A DNA stretch of 64,000 bases from Ensifer adhaerens (GTDB taxonomy: Bacteria; Pseudomonadota; Alphaproteobacteria; Rhizobiales; Rhizobiaceae). Position numbers and translations under genes: made by a program. The stretch covers positions 620,001 through 684,000 of the forward strand of contig OCMG01000004.1 in the NCBI GenBank assembly GCA_900215285.1, read 5' to 3'. Below, one piece after another: positions 8,975 to 17,679 of the stretch (positions are counted from its first letter, which is position 1; the number at the start of each line of letters is the position of its first letter). The notes under the pieces were generated by a model, which saw nothing but the letters and a program-made list of their open reading frames with translations, was not told the DNA's origin and searched no databases.

Positions 8975-10069
8975 TCAGCTTCTGAAATGCTTGGAAAGCT
9001 TCAGGCCTTGCGCCTGATAATTGGAGCCGACGCCCGAGCCATAGAGCGCCTGCGGCTGTTCCAGCATGTGCTCATAGACCAGACGGCCGACGATCTGGCC
9101 GTGTTCGAGGATGAAGGGCACCTCGTGGCTGCGCACTTCCAGCACCGCGCGCGAACCCTTGCCGCCCGCGGCGGCGTGGCCGAAGCCTGGGTCGAAGAAA
9201 CCGGCATAATGGACGCGGAATTCGCCGACGAGCGGATCGAAGGGCGTCATTTCGGCCGCGTAGAGCGGCGGCACGTGGACCGCCTCGCGGGAGACGAGAA
9301 TGTAGAACTCGTCCGGATCGAGGATCAGCTCGTTGCGGCCACGGCCATAGAGCGGCTCCCAGAAGTCATGCAGGTCATGCGCTCCCTTCCGATCGACATC
9401 GACAACTGCCGTGTGATGCTTGCCGCGATAGCCGATAAGGCCATCCGGGCCCGTGCCTTCGAGGTCGATGGAAAGCGCAATGCCGGCGCCGGAGACATTC
9501 GGTTCGGTCGCGGCTACCAGGCCTTCGCTCGCATGCAGGCTCTTGACCTCCTGCTCGGTCAGCAGCGCATTGCCGATGCGGAAACGGATCTGGGACAGGC
9601 GCGAGCCACGGCGCACGACGATCGGGAAGGTGCGCGGCGAGATTTCCAGATAGAGCGGGCCCGTATAGCCGGCCGGGATCTTGTCGAATTCCTGGGCGCG
9701 ATCGGTGATGACGCGGGTGAAAATATCGAGGCGGCCGGTCGAGCTTTTCGGATTGGCGGAGGCCGACATGCCGGGATCAAGCGCAAGGCTCTCCATCAGC
9801 GGCACGATATAGACACAGCCGGTTTCCAGAACAGCGCCTTCGGTCAGATCGATGACATGGAGCTTCAGCCGGTCGAGCTTGTCGGCGACGAGATGATGCG
9901 GGCCAGGCAGGAAGCTGGCGCGGACGCGAAACGCCTTTGCGCCGAGCCTCAAATCGAGGCTGGCGGGCTGGATCTGATCATGGTCGAGCGCGGCCTCGCT
10001 CTTGAGCTTGCCGGCATCGAAAAGAGCCTTGAGCGCCTTGTCGGCCAGAATTCCGGTGGTGCGGGTCAT
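8975..10069 (-). CDS. dcd: dCTP deaminase, double-length alphaproteobacterial form
   Basis: 364 residues from the ATG at 10069 (ribosome-binding site AAGGA); upstream in-frame codons to 10117 look non-coding. It converts dCTP to dUTP, feeding dTMP synthesis. Classical Dcd has about 190 residues; this protein carries two dUTPase/Dcd-like folds in tandem. The first half has PASLDLRLG and ANPKSSTGRLD with the catalytic-type SSTGR segment; the second half repeats a related fold (SIDLEG..., FRVHYAGFFDPGFG, SHEVPF). It diverges from the riboswitch-controlled metZ gene. Confidence 0.88.
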   Translation of the reverse strand: MTRTTGILADKALKALFDAGKLKSEAALDHDQIQPASLDLRLGAKAFRVRASFLPGPHHLVADKLDRLKLHVIDLTEGAVLETGCVYIVPLMESLALDPGMSASANPKSSTGRLDIFTRVITDRAQEFDKIPAGYTGPLYLEISPRTFPIVVRRGSRLSQIRFRIGNALLTEQEVKSLHASEGLVAATEPNVSGAGIALSIDLEGTGPDGLIGYRGKHHTAVVDVDRKGAHDLHDFWEPLYGRGRNELILDPDEFYILVSREAVHVPPLYAAEMTPFDPLVGEFRVHYAGFFDPGFGHAAAGGKGSRAVLEVRSHEVPFILEHGQIVGRLVYEHMLEQPQALYGSGVGSNYQAQGLKLSKHFRS

Positions 10070-10108
10070 TTTTGAAATCCTTTGGCGGACAAAACCAAAA
10101 TCGCTTCC

Positions 10109-10144
10109 TTGACGCAAGCGCCCTTGAGGCGTAAGGGCTTTTTA
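10109..10144 (+). promoter_or_regulatory. Putative metZ promoter and short hairpin
   Basis: A TTGACG -35-like hexamer (10109-10114) is followed 17 bases later by a weak -10 (TAAGGG). The same stretch forms a hairpin GCCCTT/AAGGGC (10120-10138) with a following T-run, which could instead be a terminator-like structure. The two readings are not distinguishable by eye. Confidence 0.35.
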
Positions 10145-10206
10145 TCCCGTGGTGATTTGGCCGGTCGGCTTGCAGCCACGTTAAACAAGTGGCTAAAAGG
10201 ACCGGG
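10144..10206 (+). promoter_or_regulatory. SAM-II riboswitch aptamer upstream of metZ
   Basis: The segment has the SAM-II consensus: a CGTGG...CCACG stem, the conserved GTGATTTGG and GCTTGCAGCCACG parts, and the downstream GTGGCTAAAAGG that completes the pseudoknot. SAM-II aptamers occur mainly in alphaproteobacteria before metA/metX/metZ genes. Binding of S-adenosylmethionine should lower metZ expression. Confidence 0.9.
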
Positions 10207-10241
10207 TGTGAAACCGGTCCGCTTTTGCGACCGGTTTTTTT
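10199..10241 (+). terminator. Intrinsic terminator with overlapping alternative hairpin in the riboswitch
   Basis: Terminator stem AAACCGGTC/GACCGGTTT (10211-10237) with a 9-base loop and a T-run to 10241. A mutually exclusive hairpin GGACCGG (10199-10205) with CCGGTCC (10214-10220) shares its left strand with the 3' end of the aptamer and its right strand with the terminator, the layout of an antiterminator. Confidence 0.8.
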
Positions 10242-10262
10242 GTTATGCAAAGGTGCATACTC

Positions 10263-11447
10263 ATGACCAGGAATTGGAAGCCCGCAACCAAACTCGTACA
10301 TGGCGGATCGCTGCGCTCGCAATTCGGCGAGATGTCCGAGGCTATCTTCCTCACCCAAGGGTTCCTCTACGAGACGTCCGCTGCCGCGGAAGCCCGCTTC
10401 AAGGGCGAGGATGACGGCTTCATCTACGCCCGCTACGGCTCGCCGACGAACGACATGTTCGAAAAGCGCATGTGCCTGCTGGAAGGCGCCGAAGACGCCC
10501 GCGCCACGGCCTCCGGCATGGCCGCGATCTCGGCCGCCATTCTCTGCCAGCTGAAGGCCGGCGATCATATCGTCGCCGCCCGCGCCCTGTTCGGGTCCTG
10601 CCGCTATATCGTCGAGACCCTTGCCCCCAGATATGGCATCGGTTGCACGCTGGTAGACGGCCGCGATCTCGCCAATTGGGAAAAGGCCATCCAGCCGAAC
10701 ACCAAGGTGATGTTCCTGGAAAGCCCGACCAACCCGACGCTGGAAGTCATCGACATTGCCGGCGTCGCCAAGCTCGCCAACCAGATTGGCGCGAAACTGG
10801 TTGTCGACAACGTGTTCGCCACCCCGCTCTTCCAGCACCCGCTCGATCTCGGCGCCCATGTCGTCGTCTATTCGGCGACCAAGCATATCGACGGTCAGGG
10901 CCGTTGCCTCGGCGGCATCATCCTCTCCTCCAAGGACTGGATCGACGAGAACCTGCACGACTATTTCCGCCATACGGGTCCCGCCATGTCGCCGTTCAAT
11001 GCCTGGACGCTGCTGAAGGGTCTCGAGACGCTTCCGCTGCGCGTCAAGCAGCAGACGGAAAATGCCGCCCGCGTCGCCGATTTCCTCGCCGACCACAAGG
11101 CGGTCGCCAAGGTCATCTATCCGGGCCGCGCCGATCATCCGCAGGCCGATATCATCGCCAAGCAGATGACCGGCGGATCGACGCTCGTCGCCTTTGAAAT
11201 GAAGGGCGGCAAGGAAGCGGCCTTTGCGCTTCAAGATGCTCTGGACGTGATCTGCATCTCCAACAATCTCGGCGACGCCAAGAGCCTGATCACGCATCCG
11301 GCCACAACGACGCACAAGAACCTGAAGGAAGAGGCCCGCGCCGAGCTTGGCCTGACCGACGGCACCGTGCGCCTGTCACTCGGCATCGAGGATGGCGACG
11401 ATCTGATCGCGGATCTGGAACAGGCGCTGGCGAAGGTCAGGGTTTGA
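10263..11447 (+). CDS. metZ: O-succinylhomoserine sulfhydrylase
   Basis: 394 residues; a Cys/Met-metabolism PLP enzyme of the MetZ type. It makes homocysteine from O-succinylhomoserine and sulfide in methionine synthesis. Visible features include YARYGSPTNDMFEKRM, the cofactor region SGMAAISAAI, DNVFATPLFQHPL and the PLP lysine in YSATKHIDGQGRCLGG. I chose ATG 10263 (AGGT ribosome-binding site 9 bases before); an ATG at 10245 is in frame. It is controlled by the SAM-II riboswitch and terminator directly upstream. Its end overlaps the convergent nucleotidyltransferase by 11 bases. Confidence 0.93.
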   Translation: MTRNWKPATKLVHGGSLRSQFGEMSEAIFLTQGFLYETSAAAEARFKGEDDGFIYARYGSPTNDMFEKRMCLLEGAEDARATASGMAAISAAILCQLKAGDHIVAARALFGSCRYIVETLAPRYGIGCTLVDGRDLANWEKAIQPNTKVMFLESPTNPTLEVIDIAGVAKLANQIGAKLVVDNVFATPLFQHPLDLGAHVVVYSATKHIDGQGRCLGGIILSSKDWIDENLHDYFRHTGPAMSPFNAWTLLKGLETLPLRVKQQTENAARVADFLADHKAVAKVIYPGRADHPQADIIAKQMTGGSTLVAFEMKGGKEAAFALQDALDVICISNNLGDAKSLITHPATTTHKNLKEEARAELGLTDGTVRLSLGIEDGDDLIADLEQALAKVRV

Positions 11448-12183
11448 CGATTGCCGCGCCGGGCCACGCCCGGCGCGCTGCTTCGCGGAAGGCGTCAATG
11501 GCGGCTTCCGCGATCTTCACATTCATATCGAGTGCTTCCGCAGCATAGGCAATCTCGCTCTCGTTCTTAAGATGATCGAGAATGCCGAACGCCTTGCGCG
11601 CGATATCCTCGCCATAAGCCGCCTCGGCTTTTTGGATAGAACTCTGCGGAATGCCGCCCCCGTTCGCCTCAACAAGGCGCCCCAAATCAATCGCGTCACG
11701 ATACGCGACCGCACGGTCGAAACAGCGGTCAGCATTTGCCAGGAGCTTCTCGGCGAACATGTCGTCTGTTGCGAGCAAAGGCACATTGAGTTGGGACGAG
11801 AGCGCGCCTGTCAGCTGAACACGCGCTTCCCTTACGATTTCAAATTTGATCGCCAGACCGTCGTATTCGATCAGAGTTCGAACGCCGTAGGCATCCGCGC
11901 GAGTATCGCGGAGCTGCCTGACGTGAGGCGAAAACAGCACTGCAAGTCCGCGGTCAAAAACCGCGTTGCGGATGTTTCGATAGCCGTCATTGTCAGAGCA
12001 CAGAAAGTCCAAGTCGAGCGAACGGCGGTACTCACCGTGGGTCAGCACTATGGCTGTTCCGCCTCCGAACCAGCATAGGTTTTCAAATAGAAACCCTGCG
12101 TCCAGATGCCGAAGCAGCCCTGCGATTTTGTTGTGTTCCGGACGTTTGAAGTCGATCACGGGCTCACACCAGAAGGCGGCCAT
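11437..12183 (-). CDS. AbiEii/AbiGii-type nucleotidyltransferase, toxin-like
   Basis: About 248 residues from the ATG at 12183 (ATG 12195 also in frame). The N-terminal WFGGGTAIVLTHGEYRRSLDLDFLCSD region, split here as GGGTA and LDLDF, matches the nucleotidyltransferase core of the AbiEii family (GGTA...S.DxDF). The conserved second half has FAEKLLANADRCFDRAVAYRDAIDL. AbiEii-like enzymes are toxins in type IV toxin-antitoxin and phage-exclusion systems and transfer nucleotides to tRNA or other targets. The start overlaps the 73-residue upstream gene, so the two are co-translated. This pairing differs from classical AbiEi-AbiEii. Confidence 0.8.
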   Translation of the reverse strand: MAAFWCEPVIDFKRPEHNKIAGLLRHLDAGFLFENLCWFGGGTAIVLTHGEYRRSLDLDFLCSDNDGYRNIRNAVFDRGLAVLFSPHVRQLRDTRADAYGVRTLIEYDGLAIKFEIVREARVQLTGALSSQLNVPLLATDDMFAEKLLANADRCFDRAVAYRDAIDLGRLVEANGGGIPQSSIQKAEAAYGEDIARKAFGILDHLKNESEIAYAAEALDMNVKIAEAAIDAFREAARRAWPGAAIVKP

Positions 12184-12385
12184 GGCCGAAAGCATGCGCC
12201 AGTTCTTCGATAAGATGAAGCTCGTTTTCGTTCAGACGCGCGCGATCAACAAAGCGCCAATTCCGTTCGTAGAGCGCGAAGGCCTCCTTGGCAGGAATTT
12301 CGCGTGCAGGATCGCGGTTCCACACGAGCGCCTTCAGCTCGGGGAACTCGGCAGGCAGGATCATGCGTTCAGCCATGGTTGTCAT
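12164..12385 (-). CDS. Small partner gene of the AbiEii-type nucleotidyltransferase
   Basis: 73 residues, no recognised domain; mixed charge, with helix-forming segments around LYERNWRFVDRARLNENE. Its stop lies inside the start of the nucleotidyltransferase gene (20-base overlap), which implies translational coupling. By position it may be the antitoxin or a regulatory subunit, but it lacks the winged-helix domain of AbiEi antitoxins. The promoter upstream predicts transcription starting at or next to the first ATG. Confidence 0.65.
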   Translation of the reverse strand: MTTMAERMILPAEFPELKALVWNRDPAREIPAKEAFALYERNWRFVDRARLNENELHLIEELAHAFGHGRLLV

Positions 12386-12391
12386 GTTGAT

Positions 12392-12420
12392 ATTTTAACA
12401 GAGGCTTGAGCGACGAGCAA
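12392..12420 (-). promoter_or_regulatory. Strong-looking sigma-70-type promoter of the AbiEii-like pair
   Basis: On the minus strand TTGCTC, 17 bases, TAAAAT; the -10 ends 6 bases before the ATG at 12385. This predicts a leaderless or nearly leaderless mRNA. Confidence 0.6.
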
Positions 12421-12444
12421 ATCGGCGGCGCCGTGCCTGCCTCT

Positions 12445-13278
12445 TTACCGCCCCGCCGCAGCCGCGCGCGGCGCATGGTTAGGCGAAAGCGCCCTGGTCA
12501 GAACCACGATCGAAACAAGCGTCACGACGTAGACCAGGACCTGCAGCTCGCTCGGACTTTGAGCATAACCAATCAGCGTGTGCAGAAGGCGGCCGAGGAT
12601 GCTGCCTTCGTCGATCAGCCACGACGTGTCCCAGGCGGTGGCAGACAGGACATTCACCTTTCCGGAGGCGAGAAGAAGTGCTGCGCTTTGGGATGCCATG
12701 CTGGCGGCGAGCAGCGTGATCAGGCCGGAAGTGACGGAGAATAGGTAGCGGGTCGGGATTTTCACGAGGCCGAGATACGTCAATGCCGAGACACCGCCGC
12801 CTAGAACGATCCCGAGGACCGACCCCAGCGCCAGCGAGGACCAGCTGTCGCCGCCGGCGAGCACGATCCCGTACATGAAGAGGGCGATTTCGGCACCTTC
12901 GCGGAGCACGGCAACGCCGACCACGATGGCAAGCGCCGCGAGCGGCCGGCTGCCTTCGCTGACGGCCTGACCGGCGGCGGTCAGTTCGGCGGCGAGTTCG
13001 CGGCCATGGCGGGCCATCCAGAGATTATGCCAGACGAGCATACCGACGGCGATGGCAAGAACGCCGGCATTGAAGAGCTCCTGCCCGAAACCATCGGCCC
13101 ATTTCGACACGACTTCGGCGAACATGGCAAGAAGCGCGCTGCCAGCAATACCGGCGAGAACGCCGCCCGCAATCCACCAGCGGCTGCCGGCGACCAGACG
13201 GGTCGCGGCGAGCACGATGCCGATGACGAGACCGGCCTCGAAGACTTCACGGAAGACGATGATAAGCGCGCCGAGCAT
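12445..13278 (-). CDS. FTR1-family high-affinity iron permease
   Basis: 277 residues, seven hydrophobic segments and two REXXE iron-binding motifs: REVFEA near residue 10 and REGAEI near 125, as in Ftr1/EfeU/FtrC permeases. It moves ferric iron across the inner membrane, usually with a periplasmic cupredoxin or ferroxidase. The gene begins 24 bases after the cupredoxin gene, so they form an operon. The ferredoxin-like partner (FtrD) and P19-like FtrA of the FtrABCD system are not present next to it, so this is a reduced version. Confidence 0.88.
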   Translation of the reverse strand: MLGALIIVFREVFEAGLVIGIVLAATRLVAGSRWWIAGGVLAGIAGSALLAMFAEVVSKWADGFGQELFNAGVLAIAVGMLVWHNLWMARHGRELAAELTAAGQAVSEGSRPLAALAIVVGVAVLREGAEIALFMYGIVLAGGDSWSSLALGSVLGIVLGGGVSALTYLGLVKIPTRYLFSVTSGLITLLAASMASQSAALLLASGKVNVLSATAWDTSWLIDEGSILGRLLHTLIGYAQSPSELQVLVYVVTLVSIVVLTRALSPNHAPRAAAAGR

Positions 13279-13302
13279 GGATTTCAGTCCGCGTTTGATC
13301 GA

Positions 13303-13650
13303 TTACTGGACGACGACCTTGCCGATGGTTTCCTTGGGATGGAAGTCATCGAAGAAGGCGTATGTGCCCGGCGCCTGTGCCCGGACATTGACCAGAATGT
13401 CGGAGAAGCCCGCGGCGACCTTTTCGAAACCGAGCTTCGACGATTCCAGCTCGACAGGCATCGGACCGGCGTTTTTCAACTTGATGCGGAAGGGCTCGCC
13501 CGCCTTGACCGTGATCTCGGCGGGTGTGAAGACCTTGTCCTTCACGGTGATCTCGTAGGTCTTCATGTCCTCGGCGCTGGCCGAAAAACTCATTACGGCC
13601 ATGGCGGCAGCCGACATGGCGGCGATGATCTGAAACTTCCGCATCTGCAT
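13303..13650 (-). CDS. Periplasmic cupredoxin-domain protein of the iron-uptake operon
   Basis: 115 residues from the ATG at 13650, which has GGAG 6 bases upstream. A signal peptide (MRKFQIIAAMSAAAMAVM... to ASA) is followed by one cupredoxin_1 fold: ITVKDKVFTPAEITVKAGE and ending APGTYAFFDDFHP. It resembles FtrB/EfeO-type domains thought to bind copper or iron and hand iron to FTR1 permeases. The metal ligands are not those of a classical blue copper site (no Cys near the C-terminus). It is first in a two-gene operon with the permease. Confidence 0.82.
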   Translation of the reverse strand: MQMRKFQIIAAMSAAAMAVMSFSASAEDMKTYEITVKDKVFTPAEITVKAGEPFRIKLKNAGPMPVELESSKLGFEKVAAGFSDILVNVRAQAPGTYAFFDDFHPKETIGKVVVQ

Positions 13651-13705
13651 TTCATGCTCCGTGAACGGTTCCGGCCTCCGCTGGCCAGATTTTTCGAACA
13701 GCCAT

Positions 13706-13727
13706 AATATCATGATATTCCGAGTCA
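13706..13727 (-). promoter_or_regulatory. Candidate iron-responsive operator upstream of the cupredoxin/FTR1 operon
   Basis: Two overlapping symmetrical elements: a perfect 14-base palindrome AATATCATGATATT (13706-13719) and TGA-N9-TCA (13713-13727), which is the iron-responsive operator shape of the rhizobial regulator RirA. It overlaps a TTGACT -35-like hexamer about 65-75 bases before the cupredoxin start. Confidence 0.5.
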
Positions 13728-13846
13728 AGAAAAATTGTGTCGCAGGCTTATCAAGCGATGTCTGACATGCTCACCGGAGGCGACGGGAAACTTGACGCCA
13801 GCGCTTTGGTGTACAATACCTAAATGCATGGTTTTGCAGGTGTGGC

Positions 13847-14239
13847 ATGTATAGGGCGGTAACCCGGGACATCGAAGTGACGGTTGAGCCGTTCTACCTT
13901 CCGGAACAATCGGATCCGGAAGACAGCCGTTATGTATGGGGCTACAGGATCGTCATCGCCAACTGGTCGAAGACGCCGGTGCGGCTCATGCACCGTTATT
14001 GGCACATTACGGACCAGAACGGTCAGGTGGACGAAGTGACGGGACCGGGCGTGATCGGCGAACAGCCGCGGCTCGCGCCGGGCGACACGTATGAATATTC
14101 CTCGGGGTGTCCGCTCGACACGCCCTCCGGCATGATGTTCGGGCGCTATCAGATGGAGACGGACGAGGGCGAAAAATTCGACGTCGCCATTCCAGCCTTC
14201 TCGCTGGATTCCCCGGGGCTGGCGCGGACGCTGAACTGA
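13847..14239 (+). CDS. apaG: ApaG domain protein
   Basis: 130 residues, the family's normal length, with a fibronectin-like beta fold: [14 protein letters not shown], the GGxG-like [14 protein letters not shown] segment, YSSGCPL and GMMFGRYQM. ApaG proteins are small cytosolic proteins linked to Co2+ resistance and Mg2+ handling in enterobacteria; the biochemical role is unsettled. It is convergent with hslO, with 25 bases between the stop codons, and divergent from the iron-uptake operon. Confidence 0.92.
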   Translation: MYRAVTRDIEVTVEPFYLPEQSDPEDSRYVWGYRIVIANWSKTPVRLMHRYWHITDQNGQVDEVTGPGVIGEQPRLAPGDTYEYSSGCPLDTPSGMMFGRYQMETDEGEKFDVAIPAFSLDSPGLARTLN

Positions 14240-14264
14240 GTTCAGCGCCCCTTTTTCTCGGGCG

Positions 14265-15263
14265 TCACGCTTCGGCGCGCACCGATTCCACCTCTTCCGC
14301 CGTGTAGCGATAGACCTGCGAACAGAATTCGCAGGTGACCGTGATCACGCCGTCCTCGAAGCCCTGATCGACCTCTTCGGCCTCAAGGCCGCGCAGAACG
14401 CCGGCGATCTTGTCGCGTGAGCAGGAGCAGCGATCATAGACCTTCTGCGGCTCGAACACGCGCACGCCGCGTTCATGGAAGAGACGATAGAGCAAACGTT
14501 CCGCGCCGACCTGCGGGTCGGTCAGTTCGTCCGCGTCGATCGTGGCGACGAGGCTGCGGGCCTCGGTCCAGTTGTCGTCTTCTTCGATCTCGTGGCCTTC
14601 GTCGCCGTCACCGCCCGGAAGGTCCGCCTGGCGCATGCGCTCCGGCGCCTCGGGCAGGAACTGCGCGATGAGACCGCCGGCGCGCCAGCGATGGCGCGGC
14701 TTGCCGGCCTCGTCGCGGTCGAGCAGTTCGGCGACGCTGAGCCGGACCGCCGTCGGGATCTGTTCCGACTGGCGGAAATAGACCATGGCGATATCCTCGA
14801 GGCTCGAGCCATCCATCTCGACGATGCCCTGGTAGCGGCCCATATGCGTGCCCTGGTCGATCGTGAAAGCGAGGATGCCGCTTCCCAGCAAGTCGGGCGG
14901 AGAGGTCAGTCCCTCGTCCATCGCTTCCTGCAGGCGCTCCTCGTCATAGCGGGCATAGGCTCGCAGGCTGTCGGGCGTCGAGAAATCCGCGACCAGAAGA
15001 TCGACGGGCCCATCACCTTGGGTCTGCACGATGAACTTGCCTTCGAATTTCAGCGAGGTCCCCAAAAGAACGGTCAGCGCGACCGCTTCGGCCAGAAGAC
15101 GCGCGACCGGCAGCGGATAGTCGTGACGGGCAAGGATGGTGTCGAGCATCGGTCCGAGCTGCACGGCGCGACCGCGCACATCGAGGCCCTCGACCTGGAA
15201 CGGAACGACGTTGTCGTCTCCGGCGAAATCGAATTCGCCGAGATTGGCTGTCATGTCTGACAT
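14265..15263 (-). CDS. hslO: Redox-regulated chaperone Hsp33
   Basis: 332 residues. The N-terminal substrate-binding domain is followed by the C-terminal zinc/redox switch with the Cys-x-Cys of CSCSRDKI and the Cys-x-x-Cys of CEFCSQ. Oxidation releases zinc and activates holdase function. GGGAG lies 8 bases before the first ATG at 15263. Compared with E. coli Hsp33 (about 290 residues) it has an acidic insert near GDGDEGHEIEEDDN, common in rhizobial versions. It follows argF on the same strand with a gap of 131 bases. Confidence 0.93.
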   Translation of the reverse strand: MSDMTANLGEFDFAGDDNVVPFQVEGLDVRGRAVQLGPMLDTILARHDYPLPVARLLAEAVALTVLLGTSLKFEGKFIVQTQGDGPVDLLVADFSTPDSLRAYARYDEERLQEAMDEGLTSPPDLLGSGILAFTIDQGTHMGRYQGIVEMDGSSLEDIAMVYFRQSEQIPTAVRLSVAELLDRDEAGKPRHRWRAGGLIAQFLPEAPERMRQADLPGGDGDEGHEIEEDDNWTEARSLVATIDADELTDPQVGAERLLYRLFHERGVRVFEPQKVYDRCSCSRDKIAGVLRGLEAEEVDQGFEDGVITVTCEFCSQVYRYTAEEVESVRAEA

Positions 15264-15394
15264 CGGTTTTCTCCCGGCCGGGCCCGATATCGCGGGCGGC
15301 CGCTTCGCAAGCGTGGTTCAGGGGTGATCGGGACCGAACAATCGACTTCCATCGTTTCCAGTCCCTCTGGGTTGCCCCTTACATAGTGTTTGAA

Positions 15395-16312
<918 letters not shown>

Positions 16313-16338
16313 GTCGATGTCCTGGAATTGCGCGCTGC

Positions 16339-17523
16339 TTATGCCGCAGCCTTGAGATGGTCGAGCGCCCGTTCGATGCGGGTGAGACCTTCGCGGATTT
16401 CTTCAGCCGTGACGGTGAGCGGCGGAACGAGGCGCATGACATTGTCACCAGCGCCAACGCCCAGCATCTTTTCCGCACGCACGGCCTTGATCAGATCGGC
16501 AACCGGGCGCTTCGCCTTGATGCCGAGCAGCAGGCCCTGGCCGCGCACTTCCACGATTTCGTCCGGATAACGGTCCTTCAGCGATTCCAGCCCCTGCCGG
16601 AAGACGAGGCTCATGTCGTTGACATGTTCGAGGAAGCCATCGCCCAGAACAACGTCGAGTACGGCATTGCCGACGGCCATGGCGAGCGGGTTGCCGCCAT
16701 AGGTCGAGCCATGCGTGCCGGCGACCATGCCGGAAGCGGCCTCGTCGGTTGCCAGGCAGGCGCCGAACGGGAAGCCGCCGCCAATGCCCTTGGCGATGCC
16801 CATGATGTCGGGCGTGATGCCGGCCCATTCATGCGCGAAGAGGCGGCCGGTGCGGCCGACGCCGCTCTGCACTTCGTCGAGGATCAGCAACAGGCCGTGA
16901 TCGTCGCAGATGGTGCGCAGCGCGCGCAGGAATTCCGGATCGACCGGGCGCACACCGCCCTCGCCCTGCACGGGCTCGATCAGAATGCCGGCAGTTGCCT
17001 CGGTGATGGCGGCCTTGACCGCATCGAGATCGCCGAAAGGCACCTTGTCGAAACCCGGAGCCTTGGGGCCGAAGCCTTCAATGTACTTTTCATTGCCGCC
17101 GGCGGCGATCGTCGCCGTCGTACGGCCATGGAAGGCACCGTCGAAGGTGATGATATGGAACTTCTCCGGATGGCCCTTGTGGAAGTGATAGCGGCGCGCC
17201 GTCTTGATGGCGCATTCGATCGCTTCGGCACCGGAATTGGTGAAGAAGACCTTGTCGGCGAAGGTATTGGCGACGAGGCGGCTGGCCAGCCGTTCCTGGC
17301 CCGGAGCCTCATAGAGGTTCGACGTATGCCAAAGCTTCTCGGCCTGCGCCTTCAGCGTCTCGACCAGATGCGGATGCGAATGGCCCAGCGAATTCACCGC
17401 CACGCCGGCTGCGAAATCGAGATATCGCTCGCCATTTTCCGCAATGAGCCAGACGCCCTCGCCGCGCTCGAAACGGAGCGGCGCACGGGAATAACTGTCA
17501 TAAAGCGGCGTGGCTTCGGCCAT
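16339..17523 (-). CDS. argD: Acetylornithine aminotransferase
   Basis: 394 residues, class III PLP aminotransferase: [16 protein letters not shown], the cofactor Asp in [15 protein letters not shown] and the PLP lysine in [14 protein letters not shown]. It converts N-acetylglutamate semialdehyde to N-acetylornithine. GGAGA lies 9 bases before the ATG at 17523. It is the first gene of argD-argF-hslO; a sigma-70-type promoter and a 5'-terminal hairpin are visible upstream. Confidence 0.93.
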   Translation of the reverse strand: MAEATPLYDSYSRAPLRFERGEGVWLIAENGERYLDFAAGVAVNSLGHSHPHLVETLKAQAEKLWHTSNLYEAPGQERLASRLVANTFADKVFFTNSGAEAIECAIKTARRYHFHKGHPEKFHIITFDGAFHGRTTATIAAGGNEKYIEGFGPKAPGFDKVPFGDLDAVKAAITEATAGILIEPVQGEGGVRPVDPEFLRALRTICDDHGLLLILDEVQSGVGRTGRLFAHEWAGITPDIMGIAKGIGGGFPFGACLATDEAASGMVAGTHGSTYGGNPLAMAVGNAVLDVVLGDGFLEHVNDMSLVFRQGLESLKDRYPDEIVEVRGQGLLLGIKAKRPVADLIKAVRAEKMLGVGAGDNVMRLVPPLTVTAEEIREGLTRIERALDHLKAAA

Positions 17524-17567
17524 GGCGCGTATCTCCTTTGGTCCTGTCGGCGACGGGAATAAAAAAT

Positions 17568-17618
17568 GCCGCTCAACAGCGGCGCGGTCACTATCGCGAT
17601 TTCACCCGTCATTGTCAA
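17568..17618 (-). promoter_or_regulatory. argD promoter with a hairpin and T-run at the predicted transcript start
   Basis: On the minus strand TTGACA (17613-17618), 17 bases, GATAGT (17590-17595). The predicted start is near 17583, exactly where a GCCGCT-GTTG-AGCGGC hairpin (17568-17583) followed by six T residues begins. Confidence 0.6.
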
Positions 17619-17642
17619 CAAATGCAGGCGGTTGGCGGCTTC

Positions 17643-17669
17643 GCCCCTCCCTCGATTAGAAGGAGGGGC
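17643..17669. repeat. Short palindrome after ppk2
   Basis: Inverted repeat GCCCCTCC/GGAGGGGC with a 12-base centre, 11 bases beyond the ppk2 stop codon. It resembles half of the palindromic element at 35430-35531 and may end ppk2 transcription, although no T-run follows. Confidence 0.45.
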
Positions 17670-17679
17670 AACCTAGTCT

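Noticed and set aside
8951..10075. A 374-codon plus-strand frame
   Set aside because: It mirrors dcd, which has clear family motifs on the minus strand.
16357..17562. A 401-codon plus-strand frame
   Set aside because: It mirrors argD, which has the PLP lysine and cofactor motifs.
17394..17621. An arginine-rich leader peptide for argD
   Set aside because: The frame has no ribosome-binding site and runs about 130 bases into argD, so a leader peptide is not supported; only the hairpin is reported.
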